Positions 16,722-24,366 of a DNA stretch of 64,000 bases are shown piece by piece; the stretch's first letter is position 1; the number at the start of each line of letters is the position of its first letter. Position numbers and translations under genes: made by a program. Source of the stretch: CAZUUO01 sp964622665 (GTDB taxonomy: Bacteria > Patescibacteriota > Patescibacteriia > Magasanikbacterales > GCA-002688135); the NCBI GenBank assembly GCA_964622665.1, contig CAZUUO010000001.1:1-64000 (forward strand), written 5' to 3'. A model generated the notes under the pieces. That model did not search any database, had not been told where the DNA came from, and saw nothing but the letters and a program-made list of their open reading frames with translations.

Positions 16722-16730
16722 ACCCTGTTT

Positions 16731-16759
16731 ATAATATCATGCTCCCTTATTATTTACAA
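16731..16759 (-). promoter_or_regulatory. Promoter of the helD leader
   Basis: TTGTAA (16754-16759), 17-nt spacer, TATTAT (16731-16736) on the minus strand. Its -35 coincides with the -35 of the divergent plus-strand promoter. Confidence 0.75.
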
Positions 16760-16781
16760 TTATCCTATTTTGTGCTAGATT
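16753..16781 (+). promoter_or_regulatory. Promoter of gene 16812-17213
   Basis: TTTACA (16753-16758), 17-nt spacer, TAGATT (16776-16781). The -35 overlaps the opposing helD-leader -35 by 5 nt, so both cannot be bound by polymerase at once. Confidence 0.75.
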
Positions 16782-16811
16782 TTTGGTGTCTTTAACTCAT
16801 AGGAGTTGGAC

Positions 16812-17213
16812 ATGGCAAGAAAAAGAACTAGTGGTAGTAAACTAATCAGCAATCCCAAGTTCGGTCTCAATGACCTTTGGAAACGTCGCTCTAAAGGTGA
16901 ACCAAATAGCACCAAAAATATCAAAGTAACGATGCACCGAGGAATACTTGGTAAACCAGGAAGAATATTTCTTGATCTGCAAGATCGTCTCTGGTATGTC
17001 CCCATTACCGTAGATCGTGATGGTGATCCAAAGCCTCATGTTGATTACCCCCTGCAACTTCACTTTGACGAACAGGGCGAAGTAATCAAAGGTGTCGTGC
17101 TACATCCTTACTATGACCCCAACATTCCCGTTGATGATGCAACTGCTGCACTCGGTCAAGCACTCGGTCTAAGTCCCGCAAACGCAGGACTGAACGAGCC
17201 CTACGAAACCTAG
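16812..17213 (+). CDS. Unknown basic-N-terminal protein of 133 residues
   Basis: Start MARKRTSGSK (16812) chosen because AGGAG lies 6 nt upstream; an in-frame TTG two codons earlier is unlikely. The first 40 residues are basic (RKRTSGSK, LWKRRSKGE), the middle resembles a small beta domain (RIFLDLQDRLWYVPITVDRDG, LQLHFDEQGEVIKGVVLHPYY), and the tail is Ala/Gly/Asn rich. No signal peptide, no cysteine. Family not recognised. Solitary unit with own promoter, Shine-Dalgarno and terminator. Confidence 0.75.
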   Translation: MARKRTSGSKLISNPKFGLNDLWKRRSKGEPNSTKNIKVTMHRGILGKPGRIFLDLQDRLWYVPITVDRDGDPKPHVDYPLQLHFDEQGEVIKGVVLHPYYDPNIPVDDATAALGQALGLSPANAGLNEPYET

Positions 17214-17239
17214 ACGAATCCACGCGATTCGTTTTTTTA
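17214..17239 (+). terminator. Terminator of gene 16812-17213
   Basis: Perfect 7-bp stem ACGAATC / GATTCGT, loop CACGC, then seven T, starting directly at the stop codon. Confidence 0.92.
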
Positions 17240-17422
17240 TTTCTTACCACGAAATAATTTTTTTATAAGTGCGATAATCCCGTATCCCATCGTTGCAATC
17301 GTTACCATAATTCCAATCCATACCATCAGTAATGCAGGTAGCATCACCAAGTGCGTAGGAATATACAGCGGTGAAGATTCCTCAATTAACAAATCGGCCA
17401 TTTTAATGATAGCTAGCCCCAC
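17237..17422 (-). CDS. Possible small membrane protein of 54-61 residues
   Basis: Short frame with one or two hydrophobic stretches (HLVMLPALLMVWIGIMVTIATMGYGIIALI) and a basic end KKLFRGKK, typical of a single-pass inner membrane peptide. Start either GTG 17422 or ATG 17401 (MADLLIEESSP). No Shine-Dalgarno. It follows the copper operon on the same strand, 54 nt after the cupredoxin stop, and could be its last gene. Coding status moderately supported by the topology only. Confidence 0.5.
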   Translation of the reverse strand: MGLAIIKMADLLIEESSPLYIPTHLVMLPALLMVWIGIMVTIATMGYGIIALIKKLFRGKK

Positions 17423-17476
17423 AAAAGTAATAAGTGGCCCACTGTAATACTAGTATGTTTTGATATGCATATATTG

Positions 17477-17863
17477 TTATTGAAAGTTTATTGCAAAGTT
17501 ATACATTCCCATCGAACACGTTCCTTGCAAAACCGTTCCTGACTTTTGAGGTGGAATTGCTATGTTGGTTACACCACTCGGTGGAAGATTGGTGCGATAT
17601 CCAATACTTGGTATTACTAAAGCCGATGAACAATCAAAGGTGCCGCGCGTAGTTACTTGCAACACCGTTTCCGTATTAGCTTTTGCAACACTGTTACTTG
17701 GTGAATATCCTCCTTTTGCAGTAACAGCAACTACTTGTGCACCATTTTCTATGCGCACATTACTATTTCCCGCAATTTCTTTTTCAATACCACCGGTACC
17801 CAAAAATAATATTCCAATTCCTATAATAAATGCACAGATAAATATCGCCGCAATAATTTTCAT
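17477..17863 (-). CDS. Membrane-anchored cupredoxin-like copper protein
   Basis: 128 residues: N-terminal signal/anchor (MKIIAAIFICAFIIGIGILFLG), then a small beta domain ending in the copper-site pattern. Visible candidate ligands are Cys78 (TFDCSSALVIP), Cys116 and Met118/Met120 in GTCSMGMYNF, as in cupredoxin-like proteins encoded next to SafE/TauE-type and CopA genes. It probably binds copper outside the membrane. Last clear gene of the CsoR-controlled operon; its ATG is 3 nt after the preceding stop. Confidence 0.8.
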   Translation of the reverse strand: MKIIAAIFICAFIIGIGILFLGTGGIEKEIAGNSNVRIENGAQVVAVTAKGGYSPSNSVAKANTETVLQVTTRGTFDCSSALVIPSIGYRTNLPPSGVTNIAIPPQKSGTVLQGTCSMGMYNFAINFQ

Positions 17864-17866
17864 AGA

Positions 17867-18877
17867 TTATAAGGTAAAGAATGGTCGTATTAATCCTGCC
17901 GCCACCAAACTATTAATAAGATTAAACACTCCAAAGAATAGTACCACAATGCCAGCTGTTTTATAAAATACCCCCGATCGTTTACTGCTGGTAATTTTAG
18001 AAGAACCAAAACTTAAGAGAGCGAGTACTGGTAGTGTACCGAGTGCAAAGAAAAACATTATCATTCCACCATTCCAAAAACTTCCCGCACTCAATGTGTA
18101 TATTTGCATGGATTGCGTAAAGCCACAGGGCATGAAAAATGTTGCAGCCCCAAGCAATAAGGGCATCACCCCACTTTGCCAATTTTTTAGTGCATTAATT
18201 CCCTTTCCTAAAAAATTCGGCAATGAGAATTGTAATTTTTTCGTTGGAAAAATATCGAGTAAATTAATCCCCAATACCAACAATACACTCGCAACCAAGA
18301 GCCCAATGACCAAAGTACCAATTCTTCCCAATTGAAAGGTAGTACCAATCGCTCCTATCACTCCCCCCAACACAAAAAATCCAATTAACCGACTCACATG
18401 AAAAATTACATGAGGACGTATTGATGATTTTTGTTTTGCATAATTTGCTGATAGCGATAAAACCAAACCACCAACTACCGCCATACATGATGATAATGAC
18501 GCGATCACTCCAATAATAAACGCGCTACCATATCCCACCTCTGAACTCGTAATAAGATTTACAATTCCTAATTTCTGCAACGCAATAAATAATCCAATAC
18601 CAAGCATTGCAAATGGAATTGCATATTGAAACTCATGCCATGCAATCTTTTTTTGCGTTTGCTCGATACTCAATGAATGTTGTGACAACAAGGGAATCAA
18701 CTCACGCATTATTTCTTCTTTACTTTTTTCTCCAAATTCACCCGTCACCTCAACACTCGTTGAAGATAACTGTGATTTTACATTCGTTACTAATGGATGT
18801 TCGTGCAATTCTGTTTCCGTAAGTAACACACACGCATTACAATGCATGCCCGTTACAAAGTAGGTATACGATTTCAT
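17867..18877 (-). CDS. HMA domain fused to SafE/DsbD-type membrane protein
   Basis: 336 residues. An N-terminal heavy-metal-associated domain (residues 1-70) has the metal motif GMHCNAC (Cys13, Cys16). The rest is a six- or seven-helix membrane domain of the cytochrome-biogenesis/urease-accessory (SafE, DsbD_2) type with ASLSSCMAVVGGLVLS and a matching FFMPCGFTQSMQIY half, each with one conserved Cys. The fusion suggests copper delivery to, or reduction at, the membrane. Its ATG lies 1 nt past the copA stop, so it is translated from the copper operon mRNA. Confidence 0.85.
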   Translation of the reverse strand: MKSYTYFVTGMHCNACVLLTETELHEHPLVTNVKSQLSSTSVEVTGEFGEKSKEEIMRELIPLLSQHSLSIEQTQKKIAWHEFQYAIPFAMLGIGLFIALQKLGIVNLITSSEVGYGSAFIIGVIASLSSCMAVVGGLVLSLSANYAKQKSSIRPHVIFHVSRLIGFFVLGGVIGAIGTTFQLGRIGTLVIGLLVASVLLVLGINLLDIFPTKKLQFSLPNFLGKGINALKNWQSGVMPLLLGAATFFMPCGFTQSMQIYTLSAGSFWNGGMIMFFFALGTLPVLALLSFGSSKITSSKRSGVFYKTAGIVVLFFGVFNLINSLVAAGLIRPFFTL

Positions 18878-18878
18878 A

Positions 18879-21137
18879 TTATAGTTTTTTTCCTTTGATT
18901 CTTAATGAATTAGAAACCACGGAGACTGATGACATTGCCATTGCAAATCCCGCAAACACCGGATTCAACAACCAACCAAAGAAAGGATACAATGCACCCG
19001 CAGCAAGTGGAATACCTACAACATTATAGATGAATGCCCAGAATAAATTTTGCTTGATTCCGCGCATCGTCATTTTTGAGAGTTTAATTGCTTTTACTAA
19101 CTTTGAAATGTCTCCACCTAACAATGTAATACCCGCAGATTCTATCGCTACATCAGTACCCGTACCCATAGCAATTCCTACATCAGCAGCCGCGAGTGCT
19201 GGCGCATCATTAACACCATCACCTGCCATCGCAACAATCTTACCGTGAGATTGTAAATCTTTTATCTTAGCCAATTTATCTTGCGGTAATACATGTGCAA
19301 CTACATCATCAATACCAACTAATGAAGCAATATATTTTGCCGTCATTTCATCATCACCAGTCAACATCACCACTTCAATTCCCAAATTATGCAGATCAGC
19401 AACCGCTTGCCTTGATTCAGGTTTTATTTCATCTGCAACCATCATGAATCCAAGGAATGTATCCTTAGTACTTACTAATACCGGAGTTTTTCCTTGCATG
19501 GTGAATTTTTTTATCCGCTTTTGATCAAAGGTAACACCTAGATCTTCTACCAATGTGGTATTACCTACAAAATATTCTACGCCCTCAACACTTCCTTTCA
19601 ATCCTTTTCCTTGTATGATTGAAAAATCAGAAGGTTTTTTCAGTGAGATATTTTTATTTTTTGCATACCGCACAATAGCATGCGCGATCGGATGTTCTGA
19701 CTTATTTTCGAGTGACGCAACAATACTTACTAATTCCTCCTCACGTATCTTTGATTCATTTTGAATATCAACAACCGTGGGTTTTCCAACGGTGATGGTT
19801 CCTGTTTTATCAACCACTACAGTATTTACTTTGTGTAAATGTTCCAGTGATGCTGCATCTTTTATCAAAATACCATTTCGTGCACCTTTCCCAACACCCA
19901 CAATAATTGCGGTTGGTGTTGCAAGACCCAATGCACAAGGACATGCAATTACCAACACACTCACAAATGAGAGAATACCTAAGGATAATGCCTGTGAAGA
20001 TCCAATAAACAACGGCCCAATACTAATCCAAGCCAACAGAGAACCGAATGCAATTACTAATACCACCGGCACAAATATACTTGATACTTTATCTGCCAAT
20101 GCTTCAATAGGTGCTTTACTACCCTGTGCATCTTCCACCATCTTTATAATTTGTGAAAGCAATGTTTCTTTTCCAACTTTTTTTGCTTCGATAATACACG
20201 AGCCTGTGGTATTCATAGTACCTGCCACCACCCCGTCACCCATCTTTTTTTCAACCGGAATTGGTTCACCGGTAATCATGGATTCATCAACATATGAACT
20301 ACCTTCTGCAATTGTTCCATCAACCGGGATTTTACTTCCTGGCTTGATTACTACCAAATCCCCTAATACTACTTGCTCAATGGTAACTTCCAGTTCTACA
20401 CCATCTCTTACAACTAACGCCGTCTTCGCTTGAAGGTTTAATAATTTTTCAATCGCGTCGCCAGTTTTTTTCTTTGAACGTGCTTCTAAATATTTTCCGA
20501 GTGTTATAAAACCAATCACCACAATGGTCACATCAAAGTATGTGTATTCAGGGACACGCAACAGAGTTCCAATAGATGGTAGTAACGTCACGATCATGCT
20601 GTAGGTATACGCAACCAACGTGCCAATACCGATAAGTGTGTCCATGTTTGCGACTCTATATTGTATAAATCGCACCACACCCAACAAATATGACTTACCC
20701 ACCCAAAATAACATCACCGTCGCCAAGACCATGGAAATAGTATTAAACAGTGTCATTGGAATAGGAAGATTGGGCATCCACGACATTGTGCGCGCTAGAA
20801 TATCCCACATCATGAACACAAACACCGTGATCGTGATTGGTATACTAAACTCAGTTTTATTTTTGAGTTCATCCGATTCCTCCTCCCTTGTTTCCGTATG
20901 ATTGTGTGATGAATTCATTTCTTTCTCATCTAATACCAATGAATAACCCAATTCATTTATTTTTTTATTCATGGTTGCAAGAGTCACCTTTTCCTCATCG
21001 TAGTCAATTTTTGCTTTTTCATTTGCATAATTAACTGAAACTGCATTGACATGAGGCAGTGCTGAAAGTTTCTTGGTAATGATCGATGCACAACTCGCAC
21101 AATGCATTCCTTTTACCGTAATATTTTTAGTTGCCAT
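18879..21137 (-). CDS. copA: Copper-exporting P1B-type ATPase
   Basis: 752 residues. One N-terminal HMA domain with GMHCASC (Cys13, Cys16), eight membrane segments, actuator motif [11 protein letters not shown], membrane metal site CPC ([15 protein letters not shown]), phosphorylation site [17 protein letters not shown] and hinge [16 protein letters not shown]. These are the full set for a Cu(I) exporter. Third gene of the CsoR-regulated operon, 3 nt after the DUF305 gene. Immediately continuous with the HMA/SafE fusion. Confidence 0.95.
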   Translation of the reverse strand: MATKNITVKGMHCASCASIITKKLSALPHVNAVSVNYANEKAKIDYDEEKVTLATMNKKINELGYSLVLDEKEMNSSHNHTETREEESDELKNKTEFSIPITITVFVFMMWDILARTMSWMPNLPIPMTLFNTISMVLATVMLFWVGKSYLLGVVRFIQYRVANMDTLIGIGTLVAYTYSMIVTLLPSIGTLLRVPEYTYFDVTIVVIGFITLGKYLEARSKKKTGDAIEKLLNLQAKTALVVRDGVELEVTIEQVVLGDLVVIKPGSKIPVDGTIAEGSSYVDESMITGEPIPVEKKMGDGVVAGTMNTTGSCIIEAKKVGKETLLSQIIKMVEDAQGSKAPIEALADKVSSIFVPVVLVIAFGSLLAWISIGPLFIGSSQALSLGILSFVSVLVIACPCALGLATPTAIIVGVGKGARNGILIKDAASLEHLHKVNTVVVDKTGTITVGKPTVVDIQNESKIREEELVSIVASLENKSEHPIAHAIVRYAKNKNISLKKPSDFSIIQGKGLKGSVEGVEYFVGNTTLVEDLGVTFDQKRIKKFTMQGKTPVLVSTKDTFLGFMMVADEIKPESRQAVADLHNLGIEVVMLTGDDEMTAKYIASLVGIDDVVAHVLPQDKLAKIKDLQSHGKIVAMAGDGVNDAPALAAADVGIAMGTGTDVAIESAGITLLGGDISKLVKAIKLSKMTMRGIKQNLFWAFIYNVVGIPLAAGALYPFFGWLLNPVFAGFAMAMSSVSVVSNSLRIKGKKL

Positions 21138-21140
21138 ATG

Positions 21141-21701
21141 TTATTTGTTGTACCAGGTGCTTCTTAAATTTTTGAGCGTTTGTAGGCCATTTGAAAGAAA
21201 TGCTTCAACTGCATCAGCATTATCCAATATTTCAGCACGACTTGATTTCAATCGTGTTTCTTTGGTCATAACAATACCCGCTTCATGATGCGCGATGATA
21301 GCGTTTAAAAAACGTAAATCAAAGGTGTCGCCGGCAGGTCCAAGATTTGCAACCTGAGGATCGCGCACGGTTTTAGTATCTCCATACCATTCTTTTTTCC
21401 ACGCGTACAATTCAGCAATCGCTTTGGGTTCATCTTGCAAAATATTTTGTGAAAGCGTCTTTAAATCAGGGCGTGTGGTATTTTTGCCAAGTTGCTCAGC
21501 CAACAACATAGCACCCCGATGATGTGCGATCATCGCGTTTATATATCGTAAATCAAACGTTCTATCTGCTTGTCCTAAACTCATCGTATTTTTTTCGTAC
21601 ATGGAAACTTTGTATTCGGGTGTTAGATAATATCCAAAACTAACTCCTAATACACCGACTACAATCATTAAACTCAAAGCTACGTATACTGAAATTTTCA
21701 T
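21141..21701 (-). CDS. DUF305 family protein, two repeats, membrane-anchored
   Basis: 186 residues: N-terminal membrane anchor (VALSLMIVVGVLGVSFGYYL) and two copies of the DUF305 ferritin-like half with the hallmark di-His: DLRYINAMIAHHRGAMLLAEQ and DLRFLNAIIAHHEAGIVMTKE. The second lacks the first Met of the usual HHxxAxxM but keeps HHEAGIVM. DUF305 proteins commonly accompany copper genes and are thought to bind metal; here that context is direct. Second gene of the copper operon, 1 nt after csoR. Confidence 0.88.
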   Translation of the reverse strand: MKISVYVALSLMIVVGVLGVSFGYYLTPEYKVSMYEKNTMSLGQADRTFDLRYINAMIAHHRGAMLLAEQLGKNTTRPDLKTLSQNILQDEPKAIAELYAWKKEWYGDTKTVRDPQVANLGPAGDTFDLRFLNAIIAHHEAGIVMTKETRLKSSRAEILDNADAVEAFLSNGLQTLKNLRSTWYNK

Positions 21702-21702
21702 A

Positions 21703-21978
21703 TTATTTTCTTTTTAATTTATAAACTTTTAAAATTTCACCTTTTGCTTTTTCTGTTTGTCCTGATTTTATTTGATGGATGATGCAGGTTCCCAGATGAC
21801 CTTCAAGTAAAATATCTTCAACCCCTGACAATCCTTGTTTGACCGCCGATGTTTGCGTGATAACATCAATGCAATAGCTATCTTCTTCTATCATTTTTTG
21901 CAGACCGCGTATTTGCCCTTCAATAAGCTTCAATCGCCGGATTACTTTTTCTTTGTGATTGGTATGATTGTGTTCCAT
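21703..21978 (-). CDS. csoR: Copper-sensing repressor CsoR
   Basis: 91 residues of the CsoR/RcnR family. The Cu(I) ligands Cys36 (SYCIDV), His61 and Cys65 (EGHLGTC) are in the exact positions of the characterised CsoR, and the helix-1 segment IRRLKLIEGQIRGLQKMIEE is typical. An N-terminal HNHTNH could bind metal too. First gene of the operon it should repress; the -10 box ends 8 nt before the ATG and there is no Shine-Dalgarno. Confidence 0.95.
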   Translation of the reverse strand: MEHNHTNHKEKVIRRLKLIEGQIRGLQKMIEEDSYCIDVITQTSAVKQGLSGVEDILLEGHLGTCIIHQIKSGQTEKAKGEILKVYKLKRK

Positions 21979-21986
21979 ATGTTTTT

Positions 21987-22015
21987 ATTATATACCCCCT
22001 AGGGGGTATATGCAA
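21987..22015 (-). promoter_or_regulatory. Promoter of the copper operon
   Basis: TTGCAT (22010-22015), 17-nt spacer, TATAAT (21987-21992) on the minus strand. The spacer is filled by the CsoR-type palindrome, so repressor and polymerase must compete. Transcript predicted to start at or next to the csoR ATG. Confidence 0.9.
21991..22010. promoter_or_regulatory. CsoR operator palindrome
   Basis: Perfect 20-bp palindrome TATACCCCCTAGGGGGTATA, matching the known CsoR operator pattern of a G/C-tract palindrome flanked by TAT. It sits between the -35 and -10 boxes of the csoR promoter. Confidence 0.93.
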
Positions 22016-22039
22016 GTTCATAAAAAATTCAATAAAATA

Positions 22040-22068
22040 TTGACAAAATCGCTTTTTTCTGATATGCT
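22040..22068 (+). promoter_or_regulatory. Promoter of the lipoprotein gene 22142-23008
   Basis: TTGACA (22040-22045), 17-nt spacer, TATGCT (22063-22068), extended -35 TTGACAAAATC. The leader of about 67 nt holds a small hairpin CGCCA TGG TGGCG (22088-22100). Confidence 0.85.
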
Positions 22069-22141
22069 TTCCCCACTTCGTATCTGCGCCATGGTGGCGT
22101 TTATCGCGAAGTAAGACTTTCACAAACTCAGAGGAGTTAGC

Positions 22142-23008
22142 ATGAAAGCAATCAACATCATCGTTCTTTTGATAATTGTATTTGCAGGATGTAGTAAAAA
22201 AATTCCACAACACAACCGTGCTCCAGAGCAAGTGGTCGAAATGACCAATGGCATTGATCGTGCCATTATCATGCGTGATAAATATATGAGTGTACTTCCC
22301 CTCAGTGACCTCCCTCACGGAAATGAGTACACGAAGTCATATTTTGATAAGCTGAAGAAACGCAAGCAAACAGTCATTGCGTGGTTGCAGCAAAATCCCG
22401 TGACCATTATGTTCATCGGGCAGATGCACATTGATTTGACGGGTGATAATACAACAGAGTCAATGCAGTCTGTTGAAAAGTCGCAACAATGGGTTTACGA
22501 ACAACTTGAAAAAGTTGCATCAAAAATCCAACTCATTACGTTTGAAGAACCTGGTAACACAGAAGTGGTCACCCCTTATGTCATGCAAAAACACGTGCTT
22601 GATGAGCTTGCATATGTGAAACCATTCATCGGTGATTTTCCTACCCCATCAACCGATGAGGTTTGGAAAACACTCCAAGAAGATGGAGATGGCGTACTTC
22701 AATTCATGCGTACACCCACCAATCCTCCCATCTACTTTGGCGAGGAGTGGCCGTGCTCTCTTGAATCAAATCTCCTAATGATAGTAAACCAACTCCCACA
22801 GGGAGAACCACAAATCGCCGCCGAATCATTCATCAACGATTTCAACCATTTGCGTTCAGAGATTATCGTGATTCGTACCCTTGAATTTCTCATGGAAAGA
22901 AATGGAAAACATGCTGCCATTGTGCAAGGCGCATGGCACACCGACGACATGATTCGTATCGCTCCTGAATACGGTTTTACGTTGGACCTCGCGTCTAACG
23001 TGAAGTAA
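22142..23008 (+). CDS. Lipoprotein, possibly of the EreA/ChaN/TraB-like superfamily
   Basis: 288 residues with a lipoprotein signal: hydrophobic run IINIIVLLIIV-like and lipobox FAGC (Cys18). GAGGAG lies 6 nt before ATG 22142. The body has a Rossmann-like beginning TIMFIGQMHIDLTGD, LITFEEPGNTE, and near the end HAAIVQGAWHTDDMIRIAPEYG. A strand followed by GxxH at the start and GAWH at the end resembles the EreA/ChaN/TraB (GEVH) superfamily, but I cannot confirm homology. Solitary unit with strong promoter and terminator, divergent from csoR. Confidence 0.75.
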   Translation: MKAINIIVLLIIVFAGCSKKIPQHNRAPEQVVEMTNGIDRAIIMRDKYMSVLPLSDLPHGNEYTKSYFDKLKKRKQTVIAWLQQNPVTIMFIGQMHIDLTGDNTTESMQSVEKSQQWVYEQLEKVASKIQLITFEEPGNTEVVTPYVMQKHVLDELAYVKPFIGDFPTPSTDEVWKTLQEDGDGVLQFMRTPTNPPIYFGEEWPCSLESNLLMIVNQLPQGEPQIAAESFINDFNHLRSEIIVIRTLEFLMERNGKHAAIVQGAWHTDDMIRIAPEYGFTLDLASNVK

Positions 23009-23014
23009 CCGATA

Positions 23015-23040
23015 AACGACCCACGATGGGCCGTTTTTTT
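23015..23040 (+). terminator. Terminator of the lipoprotein gene
   Basis: AACG(A)CCC / GGG(C)CGTT with one A-C mismatch, 5-nt loop, then seven T, 7 nt after the stop codon. Confidence 0.82.
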
Positions 23041-23066
23041 ATTATTTAATTACAGTATCATTATGC

Positions 23067-23096
23067 AACAAAAAACCGCCACACGCGTGACGGTTT
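23067..23096 (-). terminator. Terminator of the GlsB-like gene (repeat copy R1)
   Basis: AAAACCGTCAC / GTGGCGGTTTT with a GCGT loop (one T-G pair) and T-tail on the minus strand. Shares sequence with the copies at 23856 and 24843. Confidence 0.88.
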
Positions 23097-23122
23097 TTCA
23101 TTATGTTGCATTTTCTATTTAC
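23067..23122. repeat. Terminator-module repeat, copy R1
   Basis: Matches copy R2 (23856-23911) across the hairpin and the following TTATG-TGCATTTTCTATTT block (23101-23120), with substitutions in the stem and loop. Confidence 0.75.
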
Positions 23123-23363
23123 GAATCATTTTTACCACACTTATACATATCACCGCGCCAAATAACGCCACCAAGAAACTGTAGATATTGAATCCGGTGA
23201 CAGGGTACTTCCCAATCATACTCATAATCCAACCACCGATAGCAGCCCCAACAATACCTACCACGATGTTGAGTACCATTCCTTGTGATTTATCCGTATT
23301 CATCACCAACGACGCAACCCAACCAACAATTCCCCCAAATATAACCCAAAGAAAAAATCCCAT
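23115..23363 (-). CDS. GlsB/YeaQ/YmgE family membrane protein
   Basis: 82 residues with three membrane segments: FLWVIFGGIVGWVASLVM, GMVLNIVVGIVGAAIGGWIM and YSFLVALFGAVICISVV. The G-G-x-x-G pattern and the N-x-V-G-I-V-G-A motif are those of the transglycosylase-associated/GlsB family of small general-stress proteins of unknown mechanism. A TATTAT box ends about 13 nt before the ATG. Single gene with own terminator. Confidence 0.88.
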   Translation of the reverse strand: MGFFLWVIFGGIVGWVASLVMNTDKSQGMVLNIVVGIVGAAIGGWIMSMIGKYPVTGFNIYSFLVALFGAVICISVVKMIRK

Positions 23364-23414
23364 ATTATTACCCGTTATAATATCTAATTATCCACAAAAA
23401 CTTTTCCAAATTTC

Positions 23415-23723
23415 CTATGATATTTTTTCTTTCATAGTAACCCATCGAGCTTTTAAGGTTTCAATGATGTCATCTTTGTAATCTTGCAGATCTTCTTTTC
23501 CCTCAAGATATTCATCTACTAACCGGTCAATTGTTTGGTTATAAGATTCACGCGTCACTTCAGCCATTTCACCCAATTTTTCTTCCACAATACTGTATAT
23601 GTGCGCAATATCTCTTTCTGCCGACTTTTGTAACGAGCGTCCTTTTCGTGCTTTCACAAAAAGTAATGCAGCACCTACTGCGATAGCCCCCCAGGCTATT
23701 GTTTTTCCGAATCCTTTTTTCAT
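23415..23723 (-). CDS. YtxH-like membrane-associated protein
   Basis: 102 residues from MKKGFGKTIAW (23723); the frame is open upstream but lacks a better start. One N-terminal membrane segment (AWGAIAVGAALLFVKA) is followed by a basic stretch (RKGRSLQK) and a long charged helix (VEEKLGEMAEVTRESYNQTIDRL), the YtxH-type layout of stress-related proteins. No Shine-Dalgarno. It lies next to the GlsB-like gene on the same strand, 51 nt upstream of it. Confidence 0.65.
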   Translation of the reverse strand: MKKGFGKTIAWGAIAVGAALLFVKARKGRSLQKSAERDIAHIYSIVEEKLGEMAEVTRESYNQTIDRLVDEYLEGKEDLQDYKDDIIETLKARWVTMKEKIS

Positions 23724-23855
23724 AGTGGTGCAGGGTTGAGAGACGCACAAAAGTATGTCTTACACTATCAATGGTAGTCCTTACTGAGCATTTGTCAAAG
23801 ATTCTGACGCGTATTTTTTTACTAGTTCCCGTAATGTTTGTATTTGCTGGGTATA

Positions 23856-23911
23856 AACAAAAAATCGCCACTTTCGTGACGAGTTTTTATTATGCTGCAT
23901 TTTCTATTTGC
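23856..23911. repeat. Terminator-module repeat, copy R2
   Basis: First 27 nt (23856-23882) are identical to copy R3 at 24843-24869; the rest (ATTATGCTGCATTTTCTATTT) matches R1. R2 is thus a composite of the other two. It lies in the 193-nt gap between the YtxH-like and pyrophosphatase-like genes, which holds nothing else I can name. Confidence 0.8.
23859..23888 (-). terminator. Terminator of the pyrophosphatase-like gene (R2 hairpin)
   Basis: CGTCAC / GTGGCG with a GAAA tetraloop (one T-G pair) and six T on the minus strand, about 60 nt after the stop codon at 23944. Confidence 0.85.
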
Positions 23912-23943
23912 CAGTATGTCTGCCTTTACGTGAAATGACGTTT

Positions 23944-24294
23944 TTAATTACGTACGACCCTACCGGAAAAAAACTGTTCCTGAAAATAAGTCGCAGCAAT
24001 AATTTGCTCATCGGTTAGCAATGGATCATCAGTAACTACCAATTTGTCATCATCGTCGTCATCACGATGTATAACAGCAATACAAAACCCAAAAAATTCA
24101 GACATCGGCTCAGTTGGACCAATCACATATGCATCAATAGGCTCACCATCAGGCGCAACCGTATTTGGAATATAGCCATAATTGATAGGATAGATATATC
24201 CATATTTTGGATGTTGTGACCCAAGAGGTCGTTCAATTACCACGTGTACTTTTTGACCAATGTAACGATGTGAGTAGTCAGCACTTGATTCCAT
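23944..24294 (-). CDS. Inorganic pyrophosphatase-like protein, short
   Basis: 116 residues, against about 165-180 for family I soluble pyrophosphatases. It keeps the core: VHVVIERPLGSQHPKYGYIYP, NYGYIPNT, DGEPIDAYVIGP (Asp-Glu-Asp where E. coli has Asp65-Asp67-Asp70) and DDDDDDKLVVT, matching the third metal/lysine motif. The N-terminal strand and C-terminal helix are trimmed, so it may hydrolyse another small phosphate ester or be a minimal enzyme. Near-leaderless promoter (TTGCGT-N17-AATACT). Confidence 0.8.
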   Translation of the reverse strand: MESSADYSHRYIGQKVHVVIERPLGSQHPKYGYIYPINYGYIPNTVAPDGEPIDAYVIGPTEPMSEFFGFCIAVIHRDDDDDDKLVVTDDPLLTDEQIIAATYFQEQFFSGRVVRN

Positions 24295-24303
24295 AGTAGA
24301 TAC

Positions 24304-24332
24304 AGTATTTCAAAATAAATATCATTACGCAA
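24304..24332 (-). promoter_or_regulatory. Promoter of the pyrophosphatase-like gene
   Basis: TTGCGT (24327-24332), 17-nt spacer, AATACT (24304-24309) on the minus strand; the -10 ends 9 nt before ATG 24294. Confidence 0.65.
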
Positions 24333-24333
24333 T

Positions 24334-24357
24334 AAAAAAAGTGAGCCCATGGCTCAC
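24334..24357 (-). terminator. Terminator of the Nudix gene
   Basis: Perfect stem GTGAGCC / GGCTCAC with a 3-nt loop and seven T on the minus strand, overlapping the -35 of the next gene's promoter region. Confidence 0.9.
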
Positions 24358-24366
24358 ACTCCTATA

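Noticed and set aside
19777..20433. 218-codon open frame on plus
   Set aside because: Antisense shadow of copA, whose motifs are all intact on minus.
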